Shown here piece after piece: positions 26,236 to 36,521 of a stretch of DNA of 64,000 bases. The DNA comes from Halomonas stenophila (GTDB lineage Bacteria; Pseudomonadota; Gammaproteobacteria; Pseudomonadales; Halomonadaceae), in contig NZ_JACHXR010000001.1 in the NCBI RefSeq assembly GCF_014192275.1, positions 620,001 to 684,000 on the forward strand, in the 5' to 3' direction. How positions within the stretch are numbered: position 1 is the stretch's first letter; each line of letters begins with the position of its first letter. Under the pieces are notes generated by a model. The model did no database searches. It saw only the letters and a list, made by a program, of their open reading frames with translations, and was not told the origin of the DNA. The position numbers were made by a program, and so were the translations under genes.

Positions 26236-27423
26236 ATGAAAATCGATAATTTGTTCTTTGCAAAAGCTTCCTTCTTTCTAGCGATTATATATTGCCTTGA
26301 CCCAACAGGAAGAGGTTGGGGTACAGATAATATATTTATTCTAAAATTTTCACCTGTTTTGTTTTTGTTTGTGTTTTTTTGCGCCAATGCGCTGAAAAAT
26401 ATTGAGCTTCAGAATAGGAAGGCTGTAAAAAAATATCAAATCCCTTACTACATAATAACATTTGTTATGTTGTTCGGCTCTCTATTAGCATATTTTGAAT
26501 ATGGCCAAGTTAGTTCCTCATTTCTTTCAAGAGGTTTGTTGATAGCGCTTGTCTGTGTATCGTTCTTCCACTTGCCATTTAATCAGTTGGATGATCTTGT
26601 AAGCTTTTTAGGGAGGTTGTCATTTTACTCGTTGTTCTTTATATCATCTATGGTTGTTTTAAGTAAGCTTAATGTCAATGGGTTTTCAAATTTCAAAAAC
26701 ATATATCACGAAGAAGTTTCAATCATTTTCTTTGCTGGGCTATTTGCTTTTTTGTCAAAAAGCAACACTATCAAAGTGTTGGGTGTACTGTTAGCTATTG
26801 TTGCCTTGGGACTATCGGGTAAAAATACAGGCTACTTAACTTTAATGATTCTCTTAGTATACGTTTTTCTGGCAGTCTTAATGTATACAAAGAAACAGCA
26901 AAAATTATTTGTTACTTATATTATCGGTGCTTTGCTTATTTTTATGGCAGGTGCCGCCTTCATAGTTGTTTATTTTTATTCGCAATACTTGCCTTCAGGC
27001 TCTCCTGGGGTGCGCCTTGTAACTTATAATGAAAGGTTCAATCAGTTTTTGAGCAGTCCATTTGTGGGAGAATTTTTCACATTGAACATGTTGTTTGAGC
27101 TGCCTACTAAAAAAGGGAGTATTGTGGTTCCTTCTCACTCTGATTTGTTAGATATAGTTGCTGCAGGGGGTATAGTCACAATATATTATTTTATAGCCAA
27201 ACCTGTGCTTTTATCTATATGGATGTCAATCAAATGTGTTATTGAGAAGAGGGGAGATAAAAATATATTGTTGGTTTCAGGGTTGTTTTTATCTAGTTTT
27301 ATAGCCCTTTCCTTTAACCCGATCATCAACCAACCACGGCTTGCTATATTTCTTTGGTTTTCATTGATTTATGTGCTTAGAAGGAATAAAAGTTATGAAA
27401 ATTCTAGTCTCCGGGATGCATAG
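26236..27423 (+). CDS. wzy: Wzy-type polysaccharide polymerase
   Basis: 395 residues with about ten predicted membrane helices, rich in Phe and Leu, and a large periplasmic loop near residues 240-300 (YFYSQYLPSGSPGVRLVTYN, then ERFNQFLSSPFVGE). A late PSHSDLLDIVAAGGIVTIYY segment resembles the Wzy_C / O-antigen polymerase pattern H-x-D-x-L. It joins repeat units in the periplasm. Sequence conservation in this family is low, so the call rests on topology, the HSD loop and position between wzx and the transferases. Very low GC. Confidence 0.8.
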   Translation: MKIDNLFFAKASFFLAIIYCLDPTGRGWGTDNIFILKFSPVLFLFVFFCANALKNIELQNRKAVKKYQIPYYIITFVMLFGSLLAYFEYGQVSSSFLSRGLLIALVCVSFFHLPFNQLDDLVSFLGRLSFYSLFFISSMVVLSKLNVNGFSNFKNIYHEEVSIIFFAGLFAFLSKSNTIKVLGVLLAIVALGLSGKNTGYLTLMILLVYVFLAVLMYTKKQQKLFVTYIIGALLIFMAGAAFIVVYFYSQYLPSGSPGVRLVTYNERFNQFLSSPFVGEFFTLNMLFELPTKKGSIVVPSHSDLLDIVAAGGIVTIYYFIAKPVLLSIWMSIKCVIEKRGDKNILLVSGLFLSSFIALSFNPIINQPRLAIFLWFSLIYVLRRNKSYENSSLRDA

Positions 27424-28282
27424 GAGTGGAACGACTCATTTGGGTAATCTACTTCACGTGGCAAACCCTGCTCTTGGGTTATTGCATGAGCCTGCTAACA
27501 AATTCTTGGGAGTGAAAGAAATAAACCATTGGTATCCTGAAGTTAATGAAATTAATATGCCATCATGCTTTATCGAGAAGCTTTTTTCATTAAAGTTTAA
27601 TAGAAGGAAGTGGCCTAAAAATGGCAATGAGAGCTTTTTTCGAACGTTAGGTAGAACGCTTGGAGGTGGAGAGTTTGTAAAAAGTGTCAGGGCGTCTAAA
27701 AAAATGGCAGGAAATGGGTTGATTATTAAAGACCCATTCTTGATGAATTTCTCACCACTGATGATTGAGCATGATATTCAAGTGGTAATAATTTACAAGC
27801 ACCCTTTGTCAAACTTGTTCTCTATCGAGCGACAGCAATGGGATGTTCAGTTAAGGGATTTTTCGGAAAAGTATAAGTACTACCATGAAGAGCTAGAAGG
27901 ACAACTAATAAAAGAGTTTTCTTTAAGTCAAGCAAAAATTCTAACTTTGTGGTACTATCTGCACAGGAATTTAATGGATAAGTACAATGAAAATATTGCA
28001 ATTGTTTCTCATTCAGATTTTTGCAATAGCCCCAAGAAAGTAGTGAGCTTGTTGCATAAAAAAGGCTTTATAAAAAGTCATGAGCGGGCATTAGGCTATA
28101 TAGATAAAACTATGCTCGTCGAAAGAAAAGAAAGGAATAATAAGCTTCATGACTTTGTTAGAAGTTCACAGGCCGTCGATGAAAAATGGAGAAGAACTTA
28201 TAGCGAAGAACAGATAAGTGTTATTGATAACGTCTTTGGCGAGCTTATTAAGGAGCTTGATAACCAAAAGGTAAGCATATGA
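27395..28282 (+). CDS. Sulfotransferase 2 (PAPS-dependent)
   Basis: 295 residues from ATG 27395, overlapping the end of wzy by 29 bases. The 5' PAPS loop is ILVSGMHRSGTTHLGNLL. The 3'-phosphate segment reads VVIIYKHPLSNLFSIERQQW, and VSHSDFCNSPKKVVSLL fits the later conserved block. It belongs to a different subgroup from the first sulfotransferase. Acceptor unknown, probably a different sugar position of the repeat unit. GT2 overlaps its end by four bases. Confidence 0.82.
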   Translation: MKILVSGMHRSGTTHLGNLLHVANPALGLLHEPANKFLGVKEINHWYPEVNEINMPSCFIEKLFSLKFNRRKWPKNGNESFFRTLGRTLGGGEFVKSVRASKKMAGNGLIIKDPFLMNFSPLMIEHDIQVVIIYKHPLSNLFSIERQQWDVQLRDFSEKYKYYHEELEGQLIKEFSLSQAKILTLWYYLHRNLMDKYNENIAIVSHSDFCNSPKKVVSLLHKKGFIKSHERALGYIDKTMLVERKERNNKLHDFVRSSQAVDEKWRRTYSEEQISVIDNVFGELIKELDNQKVSI

Positions 28283-29031
28283 TAACAATAATAACTGTCA
28301 CGTATAATAATCTTGAAGGATTGAAGAGAACGGCTAGTAGTATAATCAGTCAAAGTTTCCAAGGGTTTTTTTGGGTTATCGTTGATGGTCTTTCAAGCGA
28401 TGGTACAGCACAGTATATAGATGAGCTAAGCGTGCAGTGTTCTGGCAAAATATTAGCTGTGTCAGAAAAAGATTCTGGTCTTTACGATGCCATGAATAAA
28501 GGTTTACGTTTAGCTCCAAGTGACGGGCATATAATTTTTTTAAATTCTGGAGATAGTTTTTATTCAAATGATACGCTGTTATATGTATATGACAGCGTGA
28601 TATCTAAGAAAAGTGTAAAGCTTATCGCTGGAGAGAGTGTAAGATATAGTAATAATGCTGAGATCAAAAAAAAACCAAAATCTATCGAAAAGTTGAATTA
28701 TGGAATGTTTTGTGAGCACCAAGCAGCTTTCTTTGAAGCTGGGCTAGCGAAGTCGACTCTTTACGATACAAGATATTCATTGTCAGCGGATTACGATTTC
28801 TTTATCCAGGTTACAAAAAAAATCGAGAAAGATGATGTTTCTTTCATTGATTTCCCGGTGTGTTATTTTGAATTTGGTGGTGTTTCTTACAAGAAAAGAT
28901 CTGAGGCAATACTGGAAGATGCCTTAATAAGAATAAGAAGATATGACATGGGTTTTTTAAAGTCATTTTTCGTCTGTTTCATACAATATTGGAATCATCG
29001 TGTTAAAAAAAAGCTTGGGGTTATAAGGTGA
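28279..29031 (+). CDS. Family 2 glycosyltransferase
   Basis: 250 residues with the GT-A start ITIITVTYNNLEGLKRTASS, a VIVDGLSSDGT motif, KDSGLYDAMNKGL and the metal-binding LNSGDSF (DxD-like). The DSGLYDAMNKG motif is typical of the WcaA/WcaE-like transferases that use GDP or UDP sugars. Soluble, cytoplasmic face. ATGA overlap with the preceding sulfotransferase and GTGA overlap with the next gene indicate tight coupling. Confidence 0.9.
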   Translation: MITIITVTYNNLEGLKRTASSIISQSFQGFFWVIVDGLSSDGTAQYIDELSVQCSGKILAVSEKDSGLYDAMNKGLRLAPSDGHIIFLNSGDSFYSNDTLLYVYDSVISKKSVKLIAGESVRYSNNAEIKKKPKSIEKLNYGMFCEHQAAFFEAGLAKSTLYDTRYSLSADYDFFIQVTKKIEKDDVSFIDFPVCYFEFGGVSYKKRSEAILEDALIRIRRYDMGFLKSFFVCFIQYWNHRVKKKLGVIR

Positions 29032-29816
29032 ATAAGTTTGGTAGTGAAAAAATATTCGGCATTGATGTTTTCTCTGGAGAATATGGTGAGTTTTGTGACT
29101 TAGTGATTGATGAAGCTGCAAAGCTCAAAAGGCGAACGGTTTTTACACCGAATTCCGATTTTATAGTTAGAGCCAACCATGATAAAGAATTCAGAGAGGT
29201 TTTAAAAAGAAGTGATTTCATTGTAGCTGATGGCTACCCTTTAGTGTTAGCTCATAGGATGAAAAATTTCTTATTTCATTGCTCTAGTCAAAAGCCCCTT
29301 CAGCGTATTACAGGATCCTCTTTGACCTATGACTTGTCATTAAAAGCAGTGCGCTTAGGCCTCAGGGTTGCATTTGTTGGCGGGGATAAAGGCGTGGCTG
29401 AAAAAGCAGCTTCCAAGATTTTATCTGAATCCAATGGGGGTGGTCATAATGTGATGACATATTTCCCACCTTTTGGATTTGAGTCCAAAGTGGATGAGAA
29501 TAAATTTGTAATTAACGCTATTAATGATTTTAGGCCTCATCTTTTATTTGTTGGTTTAGGTTCTCCGAAACAAGAAAATTGGATCGACAAATACAAGAGG
29601 AGTATGGATTTTGGTGTTGCTTTTGGAGTTGGGGCGTCTTTTGACTTTATCGCTGGAACTAAAGCAAGAGCTCCTGCGTGGATTCAGAACGTTGGGATGG
29701 AGTGGGTTTGGAGACTATTGCAAGAACCGAGACGTCTAGGGAAGAGGTATTTCTCTCTTATGCCTGTTTTTTTTGTCCTGTTTTTAAAGGAAGTGACTTT
29801 AAGGAGTAAAAGATGA
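29028..29816 (+). CDS. WecG/TagA/CpsF-family glycosyltransferase
   Basis: 262 residues starting at GTG 29028. Family motifs are [52 protein letters not shown] and the C-terminal [20 protein letters not shown] plus [17 protein letters not shown]. WecG itself transfers ManNAcA in enterobacterial common antigen. Since wecB and wecC for UDP-ManNAcA lie in the same window, ManNAcA is a plausible donor here too (inference). A C-terminal hydrophobic stretch may peripherally anchor it to the membrane. Confidence 0.9.
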   Translation: MNKFGSEKIFGIDVFSGEYGEFCDLVIDEAAKLKRRTVFTPNSDFIVRANHDKEFREVLKRSDFIVADGYPLVLAHRMKNFLFHCSSQKPLQRITGSSLTYDLSLKAVRLGLRVAFVGGDKGVAEKAASKILSESNGGGHNVMTYFPPFGFESKVDENKFVINAINDFRPHLLFVGLGSPKQENWIDKYKRSMDFGVAFGVGASFDFIAGTKARAPAWIQNVGMEWVWRLLQEPRRLGKRYFSLMPVFFVLFLKEVTLRSKR

Positions 29817-30940
29817 GTTCTTTCAAAAAGGCGCTTATTACTGGTGTTACAGGCCAGGATGGCTCTTATTTGGCTGAATTTTTACTGGCCAAAGGTTATG
29901 AGGTGCATGGAATTAAGCGACGTGCATCACTTTTTAATACTGATCGAGTTGATCACTTGTATCAGGATCCTCATGTTTCAAATAGAAACTTTGTGTTGCA
30001 TTATGGTGACTTGTCTGACTCGTCAAATTTGACGCGTATTCTTTCGGAAGTGAAGCCGGATGAAGTCTATAACTTAGCTGCTCAGTCTCACGTGGCAGTG
30101 AGCTTCGAGTCCCCAGAGTATACTGCTGATGTCGATGCGCTCGGTACACTGCGGTTGTTGGAAGCAATTCGCTTCCTTGGGTTGGAGAAAAAAACGCGAT
30201 TTTACCAAGCCTCAACCTCCGAGCTATATGGGCTAGTGCAGGAAACACCTCAGAAGGAAACGACACCGTTTTACCCTCGATCTCCTTATGCCGTTGCCAA
30301 GCTCTATGCTTACTGGATTACTGTTAACTATCGTGAGTCTTATGGGATGTATGCCTGCAATGGCATCCTGTTCAATCATGAATCGCCGCGTCGTGGGGAA
30401 ACATTCGTTACCCGCAAGGTAACACGGGGGCTGTCGAACATCGCTCAAGGCCTCGAGCAGTGCCTGTATATGGGCAACATTGACGCACTGCGTGACTGGG
30501 GCCATGCTCGAGACTACGTGGAGATGCAGTGGATGATGCTGCAGCAGGAGGAAGCTCGCGACTTCGTGATCGCTACCGGCAAGCAGATTTCGGTTCGTGA
30601 GTTCATTCGTCTGACAGCAAAAGAGCTGGGCATCACGCTGCGCTTCGAAGGCGAAGGCGTCGAAGAAAAGGCCATCGTCGAGCAGGTATTTGGCGACAAG
30701 GCACCGGCGGTCAAGAAGGGCGACGTAGTCGTGGCTGTGGATCCGCGTTACTTCCGCCCCGCGGAGGTCGAGACCCTGCTGGGCGATCCGACCCAGGCCA
30801 AGGAACTACTGGGCTGGGAGCCGGAAACCACCGTCGAGGAGATGATCTGCGAGATGGTCGCCAGTGACCTCGACGCTGCGAGGCGCCATGCCCTGCTCAA
30901 GTCACATGGCTATGACGTCCAAGTCGCCAGGGAGGCTTGA
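29813..30940 (+). CDS. gmd: GDP-mannose 4,6-dehydratase
   Basis: 375 residues of the SDR extended family, with NADP-binding [25 protein letters not shown], the YNLAAQSHV segment and the catalytic T...E/Y-x3-K set ([22 protein letters not shown]). It converts GDP-mannose to the 4-keto-6-deoxy intermediate for GDP-fucose. ATG 29813 overlaps the previous stop. The first ~500 bases share the AT-rich composition of the core, whereas from about 30400 the composition is high-GC like the chromosome. The gene therefore looks mosaic. Confidence 0.96.
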   Translation: MSSFKKALITGVTGQDGSYLAEFLLAKGYEVHGIKRRASLFNTDRVDHLYQDPHVSNRNFVLHYGDLSDSSNLTRILSEVKPDEVYNLAAQSHVAVSFESPEYTADVDALGTLRLLEAIRFLGLEKKTRFYQASTSELYGLVQETPQKETTPFYPRSPYAVAKLYAYWITVNYRESYGMYACNGILFNHESPRRGETFVTRKVTRGLSNIAQGLEQCLYMGNIDALRDWGHARDYVEMQWMMLQQEEARDFVIATGKQISVREFIRLTAKELGITLRFEGEGVEEKAIVEQVFGDKAPAVKKGDVVVAVDPRYFRPAEVETLLGDPTQAKELLGWEPETTVEEMICEMVASDLDAARRHALLKSHGYDVQVAREA

Positions 30941-30944
30941 TGCC

Positions 30945-31919
30945 ATGACCATGGAGAGGAAACGGATATTTGTTGCCGGGCATAGAGGCATGGTCGGCTC
31001 GGCCATCGTACGTCAACTGGCTGTACATGACGATGTCGAGCTGATTACGCGAGACCGTCATGAACTGGACTTGATGTCCCAGGCCGCAGTGGACGAGTTC
31101 TTCAGCACGGCGCAGGTAGATGAGGTCTACCTGGCCGCCGCCAAGGTAGGCGGCATCCATGCCAACAACAACTACCCGGCGGACTTCATCCACGACAACC
31201 TCGTGATGGAGGCCAATATCATCGGCGCGGCCCATCGTTATGGGGTGCAGAAGCTGCTGTTTCTGGGATCCTCGTGCATCTATCCCAAGTTCGCCGAACA
31301 GCCGATTCGTGAGGATTCGCTGCTGACCGGTGAGCTGGAGCCCACCAACGAGCCCTATGCCATCGCTAAGATCGCCGGCATCAAGCTGTGCGAGAGCTTC
31401 AACCGCCAGCATGGCCGCGACTACCGCAGTGTGATGCCTACGAACCTCTATGGCCCTCACGACAACTTCCACCCCGAGAATTCGCACGTAATCCCGGCGT
31501 TGCTGCGCCGCTTCCATGGGGCGAAGGTCAATGGCGACGCGGAGGTCTCGGTGTGGGGCAGCGGCAAGCCGATGCGCGAGTTCCTGCACGTAGATGACAT
31601 GGCGGCGGCCAGTGTACATGTGATGGAGCTCGATGGTTCGACATACGAGGCGCATACCCAGCCCATGCTGTCGCATATCAACGTCGGCACCGGGGTGGAC
31701 TGCACCATCCGCGAGTTGGCGGAAACCATCGCCCGCGTCGTGGGCTTCGAGGGGGAGGTCACCTTCGATACCAGCAAGCCGGATGGCACGCCCCGCAAGT
31801 TGCTGGATGTTTCGCGACTCAAGAACCTGGGTTGGCAGGCAAGCGTCTCGCTGGAGGAAGGCTTGCGCGATGCCTATGACTGGTACGTCAACAATGTTGA
31901 GCAGGCGCGGGTATTCTGA
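30945..31919 (+). CDS. fcl: GDP-L-fucose synthase
   Basis: 324 residues of the SDR fold, with [17 protein letters not shown], the [20 protein letters not shown] block, [10 protein letters not shown] and catalytic [11 protein letters not shown] (Y-x3-K). It performs epimerisation and NADPH reduction of the Gmd product to GDP-L-fucose. ATG 30945 lies five bases after the gmd stop with AGGGAGG upstream; a second ATG at 30951 is possible. The end keeps the family pattern [20 protein letters not shown]. Confidence 0.96.
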   Translation: MTMERKRIFVAGHRGMVGSAIVRQLAVHDDVELITRDRHELDLMSQAAVDEFFSTAQVDEVYLAAAKVGGIHANNNYPADFIHDNLVMEANIIGAAHRYGVQKLLFLGSSCIYPKFAEQPIREDSLLTGELEPTNEPYAIAKIAGIKLCESFNRQHGRDYRSVMPTNLYGPHDNFHPENSHVIPALLRRFHGAKVNGDAEVSVWGSGKPMREFLHVDDMAAASVHVMELDGSTYEAHTQPMLSHINVGTGVDCTIRELAETIARVVGFEGEVTFDTSKPDGTPRKLLDVSRLKNLGWQASVSLEEGLRDAYDWYVNNVEQARVF

Positions 31920-32031
31920 TAAGAGCAAGGCTAGTTGAACGCAAAATTTAGCTGTGAACTTTTGATGTCACCTAATTTGGAAACTCAGCTGAATCAGCTT
32001 ATGAGCAGTTTTTCAGCCTTAGTGTTTCTCA

Positions 32032-32527
32032 ATGTGGCTGAATAACGAAACACTCCGGCTAGTGGTGGGCTCATCCCCTTAGTATCCGTTGATTTAGTCG
32101 TGGCGAGTCAAGAGGAGAACATTCTTCTTGGCCAGCGATTGAACCGACCGGCGTAGGGTTACTGGTTCGTGCCGGGCGGACGCATCCTCAAAGGCGAAAG
32201 TCTGGACCAAGCCTTCGAGCGTCTGATCCAGCACGAGCTGGATGAAGCCTTCTACCGTGATAGTTCATGGCTGTTGGGAGTATACCAGCACTACTATTCG
32301 GATAGTGTCTTTGGTAGTGCGGGCAATCCCAGCAGCCACTATGTCGTGTTGGGCTACCAACTGGCGCTTGGCGCCGGAGAAGCGGTGACCCCCCGCTGGA
32401 GCAACATGGTCGATACCGTTGGTGGTCGGCGGATGATATGCGTAACAATGCCGACGTCCATGACAATACGTGCGCCTATCTGGGCGCACTAGCTGAACAT
32501 CGAGTGAAAGGAGGCCAAGTATGTTAA
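32032..32527 (+). pseudogene. gmm: GDP-mannose mannosyl hydrolase (Nudix), broken
   Basis: Fragments in three frames form one recognisable Gmm/NudD protein: MWLNNETLRLVVGSSP, then LVSVDLVVASQEENILLGQR and GYWFVPGGRILKGESLDQAF, then YYSDSVFGSAGNPSSHYVVL, then QHGRYRWWSADDM and DVHDNTCAYL. Lesions are a missing C in the run at 32075-32078, a TAG at 32154-32156 where family members have Gln (PAQGYW), and a missing C in the run at 32389-32394. The intact enzyme cleaves GDP-mannose or GDP-glucose. The residual 3' end overlaps the manC start. Confidence 0.85.
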
Positions 32528-33924
32528 CCCCCGTGATCATGGCTGGTGGTACCGGCTCGCGTCTGTGGCCGCTGTCGCGTCAACTCCGTCCCAAGCAGTT
32601 CCTGAGCTTTACTGATGAAGCGACCATGCTGCAGCAGACGCTTTCACGCCTACAAGGGCTCAATCAGCAGTCACCCATCGTGATCTGCAACGAGGAGCAT
32701 CGCTTTCTCGTGGCGGAGCAATTGCGCCAGATCGGCGGTGAAGGCGGGCGCATCCTGCTCGAACCGATGGGCCGCAACACCGCGCCGGCCATTGCCCTGG
32801 CGGCCATTGCCGCCACTCAGCAAGGCAAGGATCCCTTGTTGTTGGTACTGGCTGCCGATCACCTGATCCAGGATGTCGAGCGCTTCCATGCCTGTATCGA
32901 GCAGGCCATCCCGCTCGCAGAGCAGGGGCACCTGGTGACCTTCGGCGTGGTGCCGACGCATGCCGAGACCGGCTATGGCTACATTCACCAGGGGGCAGAG
33001 CTTGGCCAGGGCTTCAAGGTCAAGTGCTTCGTCGAGAAGCCGGATGCCGATACCGCCGCCACATACCTGGCCAGCGGCGAGTACCTGTGGAACAGCGGGA
33101 TGTTCCTGTTCCGGGCAAGCCGTTATCTGGAAGAACTGGAGCAGCATCAGCCGGCGATGCTGGAGGCCTGCCGCGCCGCCATGGGGGATACCGCAGACGA
33201 CCTGGACTTTACCCGCGTCTGCGCCCAAGCCTTCGCCAAGTGCCCGGATGACTCCATCGACTATGCGGTGATGGAGAAGACCGACAAGGCCGCGGTGGTG
33301 CCGCTGGATGCGCGCTGGAGCGATATCGGTTCCTGGTCATCGCTGTGGGATGTCAGCGACAAGTGTGATGCCGGCAACAGTTGCCATGGCGATGTGCTGC
33401 ACGAGGAGACTCGCAATACGTTGGTGCGGGCGGACAGTCGCCTGGTGGCCACGGTAGGCATCGATGACCTGGTGATCATCGAGACCAAGGATGCCGTGCT
33501 GGTGGCCCACAAGGACAAGGCCCAGGACGTCAAGAAGATCGTCCAGCGGCTGAAGGAGCAGCAGCGGCCGGAGTTCGTGAATCATCGCGAGGTCTACCGC
33601 CCCTGGGGCATCTACGACTCCGTGGACAATGGTGAGCGCTACCAAGTCAAGCGCATTACCGTCAAGCCGGGGGCCAAGCTGTCGGTGCAGATGCACCACC
33701 ACCGTGCCGAACACTGGATCGTGGTCTCCGGCACGGCGGAGGTAACCAATGGCGAGAATACCTACCTGGTCAGCGAGAACGAGTCCACCTATATCCCCAT
33801 TGGCCAGGTCCATGCACTGAAGAACCCCGGCGTAATACCGCTGGAGCTGATCGAAGTGCAATCCGGCTCTTATCTAGGGGAGGACGATATCGTGAGACTC
33901 AAGGATAACTACGGACGCGCTTGA
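32521..33924 (+). CDS. manC: Mannose-1-phosphate guanylyltransferase / mannose-6-phosphate isomerase
   Basis: 467-residue bifunctional type II enzyme. The N-terminal nucleotidyltransferase has [21 protein letters not shown] and VEKPDADTA. The C-terminal cupin isomerase domain (about 330-467) has [34 protein letters not shown] and the QVHALKNPG motif. It makes GDP-mannose for Gmd. AAAGGAGG lies at 32507-32514, ideal for ATG 32521. Full length. Confidence 0.96.
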   Translation: MLTPVIMAGGTGSRLWPLSRQLRPKQFLSFTDEATMLQQTLSRLQGLNQQSPIVICNEEHRFLVAEQLRQIGGEGGRILLEPMGRNTAPAIALAAIAATQQGKDPLLLVLAADHLIQDVERFHACIEQAIPLAEQGHLVTFGVVPTHAETGYGYIHQGAELGQGFKVKCFVEKPDADTAATYLASGEYLWNSGMFLFRASRYLEELEQHQPAMLEACRAAMGDTADDLDFTRVCAQAFAKCPDDSIDYAVMEKTDKAAVVPLDARWSDIGSWSSLWDVSDKCDAGNSCHGDVLHEETRNTLVRADSRLVATVGIDDLVIIETKDAVLVAHKDKAQDVKKIVQRLKEQQRPEFVNHREVYRPWGIYDSVDNGERYQVKRITVKPGAKLSVQMHHHRAEHWIVVSGTAEVTNGENTYLVSENESTYIPIGQVHALKNPGVIPLELIEVQSGSYLGEDDIVRLKDNYGRA

Positions 33925-33967
33925 TATCCCCGATGACAGTAGCGGTTGGCCACTAGTTATCGTCTTA

Positions 33968-34009
33968 TCTTCCTTCTTCCTTCTTCCTTCTTCCTTCTTC
34001 CTTCTTCTG
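33968..34009 (+). repeat. Heptanucleotide tandem repeat in the cysC leader
   Basis: Five perfect TCTTCCT units (33968-34002) plus one altered unit (34003-34009), ending 28 bases before the cysC ATG. Such tracts are prone to slippage, and changes in number would alter leader or promoter spacing. Confidence 0.85.
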
Positions 34010-34037
34010 TCTTATAGTTGTAACGAGGGATCGTATT

Positions 34038-34631
34038 ATGGCGTCAAATACCGTTTGGCATGCCCACAAGGTATGCCGCGACAGCCGTGAAATTTTGAAT
34101 GACCACAAAGCTTGTTTGCTGTGGTTCACCGGATTGAGTGGCTCGGGTAAGTCCACCGTTGCCGGTCTGGTGGAGGAAAAGCTCCACGAAATGGGGAAGC
34201 GCACCTATTTGCTTGATGGCGATAATGTGCGCAATGGCATGAATCGGGACTTAGGTTTTACCGACTCGGACCGTGTCGAGAATATCCGCCGGATCGGCGA
34301 GATGTCCCGCCTGTTTGTGGATGCCGGCATTATTACCCTGTCGGCATTTATCTCGCCGTTCCGCTCCGAGCGACGCAGCGTGCGCGAGCTGATGCCAGAG
34401 GGGGATTTCATCGAGGTATTTGTCGACTCCCCACTGGCCACCTGCGAGCAGCGCGATCCCAAGGGACTGTACCAGCGGGCGCGTCAGGGCGAGATCCAGA
34501 ACTTCACCGGGATCGACTCACCCTACGAGACGCCGGAGCAGCCCGAGATTCATGTGATCAATAACGGCATCACGCCGGAGGAGGCAGCCAACACCGTCAT
34601 CGATTACCTGCTAACCCACGGCTACATCTAA
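34038..34631 (+). CDS. cysC: CysC, adenylylsulfate (APS) kinase
   Basis: 197 residues with the P-loop [27 protein letters not shown], the [28 protein letters not shown] lid region and [10 protein letters not shown]. It phosphorylates APS to PAPS, the sulfate donor for sulfotransferases. Its separation from cysDN by the polysaccharide core and its position between manC and wcaJ tie it to glycan sulfation rather than to cysteine synthesis; that is an inference. The start has GAGGGATC upstream. Confidence 0.96.
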   Translation: MASNTVWHAHKVCRDSREILNDHKACLLWFTGLSGSGKSTVAGLVEEKLHEMGKRTYLLDGDNVRNGMNRDLGFTDSDRVENIRRIGEMSRLFVDAGIITLSAFISPFRSERRSVRELMPEGDFIEVFVDSPLATCEQRDPKGLYQRARQGEIQNFTGIDSPYETPEQPEIHVINNGITPEEAANTVIDYLLTHGYI

Positions 34632-34693
34632 CAGTTATGAAAACCCGTTAGGGCGCAGGGCAGGCAAAATTAGGATAATACAAGGAGGGCCTG

Positions 34694-36145
34694 ATGATGG
34701 ACTATCTCTCAGCGGGAGACACCTTGCGTGCATCTGAGGCGAAGGGGCTACTGCAGCGGCATTCATCACACCTGGGAATGGCGCAGCGACATTTGGATGC
34801 GATCCTGATCATCGGCGGGGCACTGGTGATGGGGCGTTTTTATTCCACGGCTATCGGCCTGGAATGGCAAGTACTCTACGGGTGCCTGGGCTGGATCCTC
34901 TACCGTGCAGGGGCTGGCACCAGTAATTTCTATGGGTCATGGCGTGTGCATACACTGGCACGTGAGTTGTCCCGGGTTGGCATGTTGTGGGGGCTGGTGA
35001 TTGCCTTGGTCGTAACGCTGGCCTTGTTCGCTTTCGGCCGATACCACCACATCAATGGCTTCCTGCTGCCCTGGGGCGTGGCGGTCGGCCTGGGCATGCT
35101 GTTCTACCGCAGTGCCCTGCGCGTCTGCCTGCACCGACTGCGCGAGATGGGCTTCAATATTCGTCGGGTGGCTGTCGTTGGTTGTGGGACAATGGCGGAC
35201 CGGTTGATCCGTGACTTCGAAGCCGCTCCCTGGATGGGGTTCCGTGTGGCCGGCCAGTTTGTCACGCGACATACCCTTCAGAGAGAGAGCGACAGCCCCA
35301 GCGAACGGCTCGCGCGCCTGCGGGAGGTGCAGGAAGTCATCGACTATGCGCGCAGTGGCAAGATCGATCGTCTCTACATCACCTGGGGCATGAATCGTGA
35401 GCCGGATATCCGCAAGCTGATCGAGGCGCTCTCCGACAGCACCGTGTCGCTGTATCTGGTGCCGGACCTACTGGTGGCGGACCTGATGTACTCGCGGATC
35501 GAGCCGGTCAATGGCGTCTTGACCGTCAGCATCTACGATACGCCTGCGCAAGGGCCTTCCGGTTCCCTGAAGCGCATCGAGGATATCGTGGTGGGGGCGT
35601 TGATCCTCTCGCTGATCGCCATACCCATGCTGGTGATCGCCTTGGCGGTAAAGCTCACATCCAAGGGGCCGGTGTTCTTCAAGCAGAAACGATACGGCCT
35701 GGATGGACGCTCGATCGAGGTCTACAAGTTCCGCTCCATGAAGGTCATGGAGAACGGCGACAAGGTGGTGCAGGCCAAGCGCGGTGATGATCGCATCACT
35801 CCCGTGGGCGCCTTCCTGCGCCGGACTTCGCTGGATGAGCTGCCCCAGTTCATCAATGTGCTGCAGGGGCGGATGTCCATCGTCGGCCCCCGTCCGCATG
35901 CGGTGTCGCACAACGAGGAATACCGAGGCTTGATCCGCGGCTACATGCTGCGCCACAAGGTCAAGCCCGGCATCACCGGCTGGGCGCAGATCAACGGCTG
36001 GCGAGGCGAGACGGATACCCTCGAGAAGATGCAGAAGCGGGTGGAGTTCGACCACGAGTACATTCGTCAGTGGAGCCTGCTGTTTGATCTCAGGATCATC
36101 TTCCTGACTATCTTCAAGGGCTTCATCAACAAGAATGCCTACTGA
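34694..36145 (+). CDS. wcaJ: WcaJ-type undecaprenyl-phosphate glucose-1-phosphate transferase
   Basis: 483 residues of the polyprenyl glycosylphosphotransferase family. Four N-terminal membrane helices come first, then a soluble CoA-binding-like domain (RRVAVVGCGTMADRLIRDFE). A fifth helix (VGALILSLIAIPMLVIALAV) precedes the catalytic domain with GPVFFKQKRYGLDGRSIEVYKF, RRTSLDELPQFINVLQG, MSIVGPRPHA and KPGITGWAQINGWRGET. It starts the repeat unit by moving a sugar-1-phosphate (usually glucose) to undecaprenyl phosphate. AAGGAGGG precedes ATG 34694. Confidence 0.94.
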   Translation: MMDYLSAGDTLRASEAKGLLQRHSSHLGMAQRHLDAILIIGGALVMGRFYSTAIGLEWQVLYGCLGWILYRAGAGTSNFYGSWRVHTLARELSRVGMLWGLVIALVVTLALFAFGRYHHINGFLLPWGVAVGLGMLFYRSALRVCLHRLREMGFNIRRVAVVGCGTMADRLIRDFEAAPWMGFRVAGQFVTRHTLQRESDSPSERLARLREVQEVIDYARSGKIDRLYITWGMNREPDIRKLIEALSDSTVSLYLVPDLLVADLMYSRIEPVNGVLTVSIYDTPAQGPSGSLKRIEDIVVGALILSLIAIPMLVIALAVKLTSKGPVFFKQKRYGLDGRSIEVYKFRSMKVMENGDKVVQAKRGDDRITPVGAFLRRTSLDELPQFINVLQGRMSIVGPRPHAVSHNEEYRGLIRGYMLRHKVKPGITGWAQINGWRGETDTLEKMQKRVEFDHEYIRQWSLLFDLRIIFLTIFKGFINKNAY

Positions 36146-36521
36146 CACGCCCGCCAATCGCTGGCCATTGTGGTTGCTTGGCTTGGCGCTGTTGGCGTTC
36201 CTCGCTGGTGGCCTGATTCCCGGCGCGCTGCGAGCCGCCATCGAGCAGCGCCTGCACCTGCCGTTTGCCGTGCCGCCAGTGGCTCATTTCCTCCTCAGTG
36301 GCGTGATGGCCGCCGGCCTGCGCTGGTGCCGGCCGTACTGGCCACTGGCCGTGGTACTCATGGTGGTGCTGACCATTGGCGGCCTGGCGGAGGTCGCCCA
36401 GGTGTGGGTGCCGGGCCGCCAGCCGAGTTGGGGCGATATGGGGCTCGACCTGGCGGGGGCGGTAGCAGGGGTAGTGGTCATAGTTTTGACCAGGCGCCTG
36501 GGGGCATTACTCGCCCGGTGA
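36135..36521 (+). CDS. VanZ-like membrane protein
   Basis: 128 residues with three or four membrane helices and the VanZ-type pattern: LPFAVPPVAHFLLSGVMAAG, a GGLAEVAQVWVPGRQPSWGD loop and a following DLAGAVAGVVVIV helix. VanZ-like proteins are common beside wcaJ/epsE genes, but their role there is not established. ATG 36135 overlaps the wcaJ end by 11 bases, so it is part of the same operon. Confidence 0.8.
   Translation: MPTDTPANRWPLWLLGLALLAFLAGGLIPGALRAAIEQRLHLPFAVPPVAHFLLSGVMAAGLRWCRPYWPLAVVLMVVLTIGGLAEVAQVWVPGRQPSWGDMGLDLAGAVAGVVVIVLTRRLGALLAR

Noticed and set aside
32169..32492. Independent 107-residue Nudix protein
   Set aside because: Upstream and downstream homologous pieces in other frames show it is the middle of a broken gmm gene.
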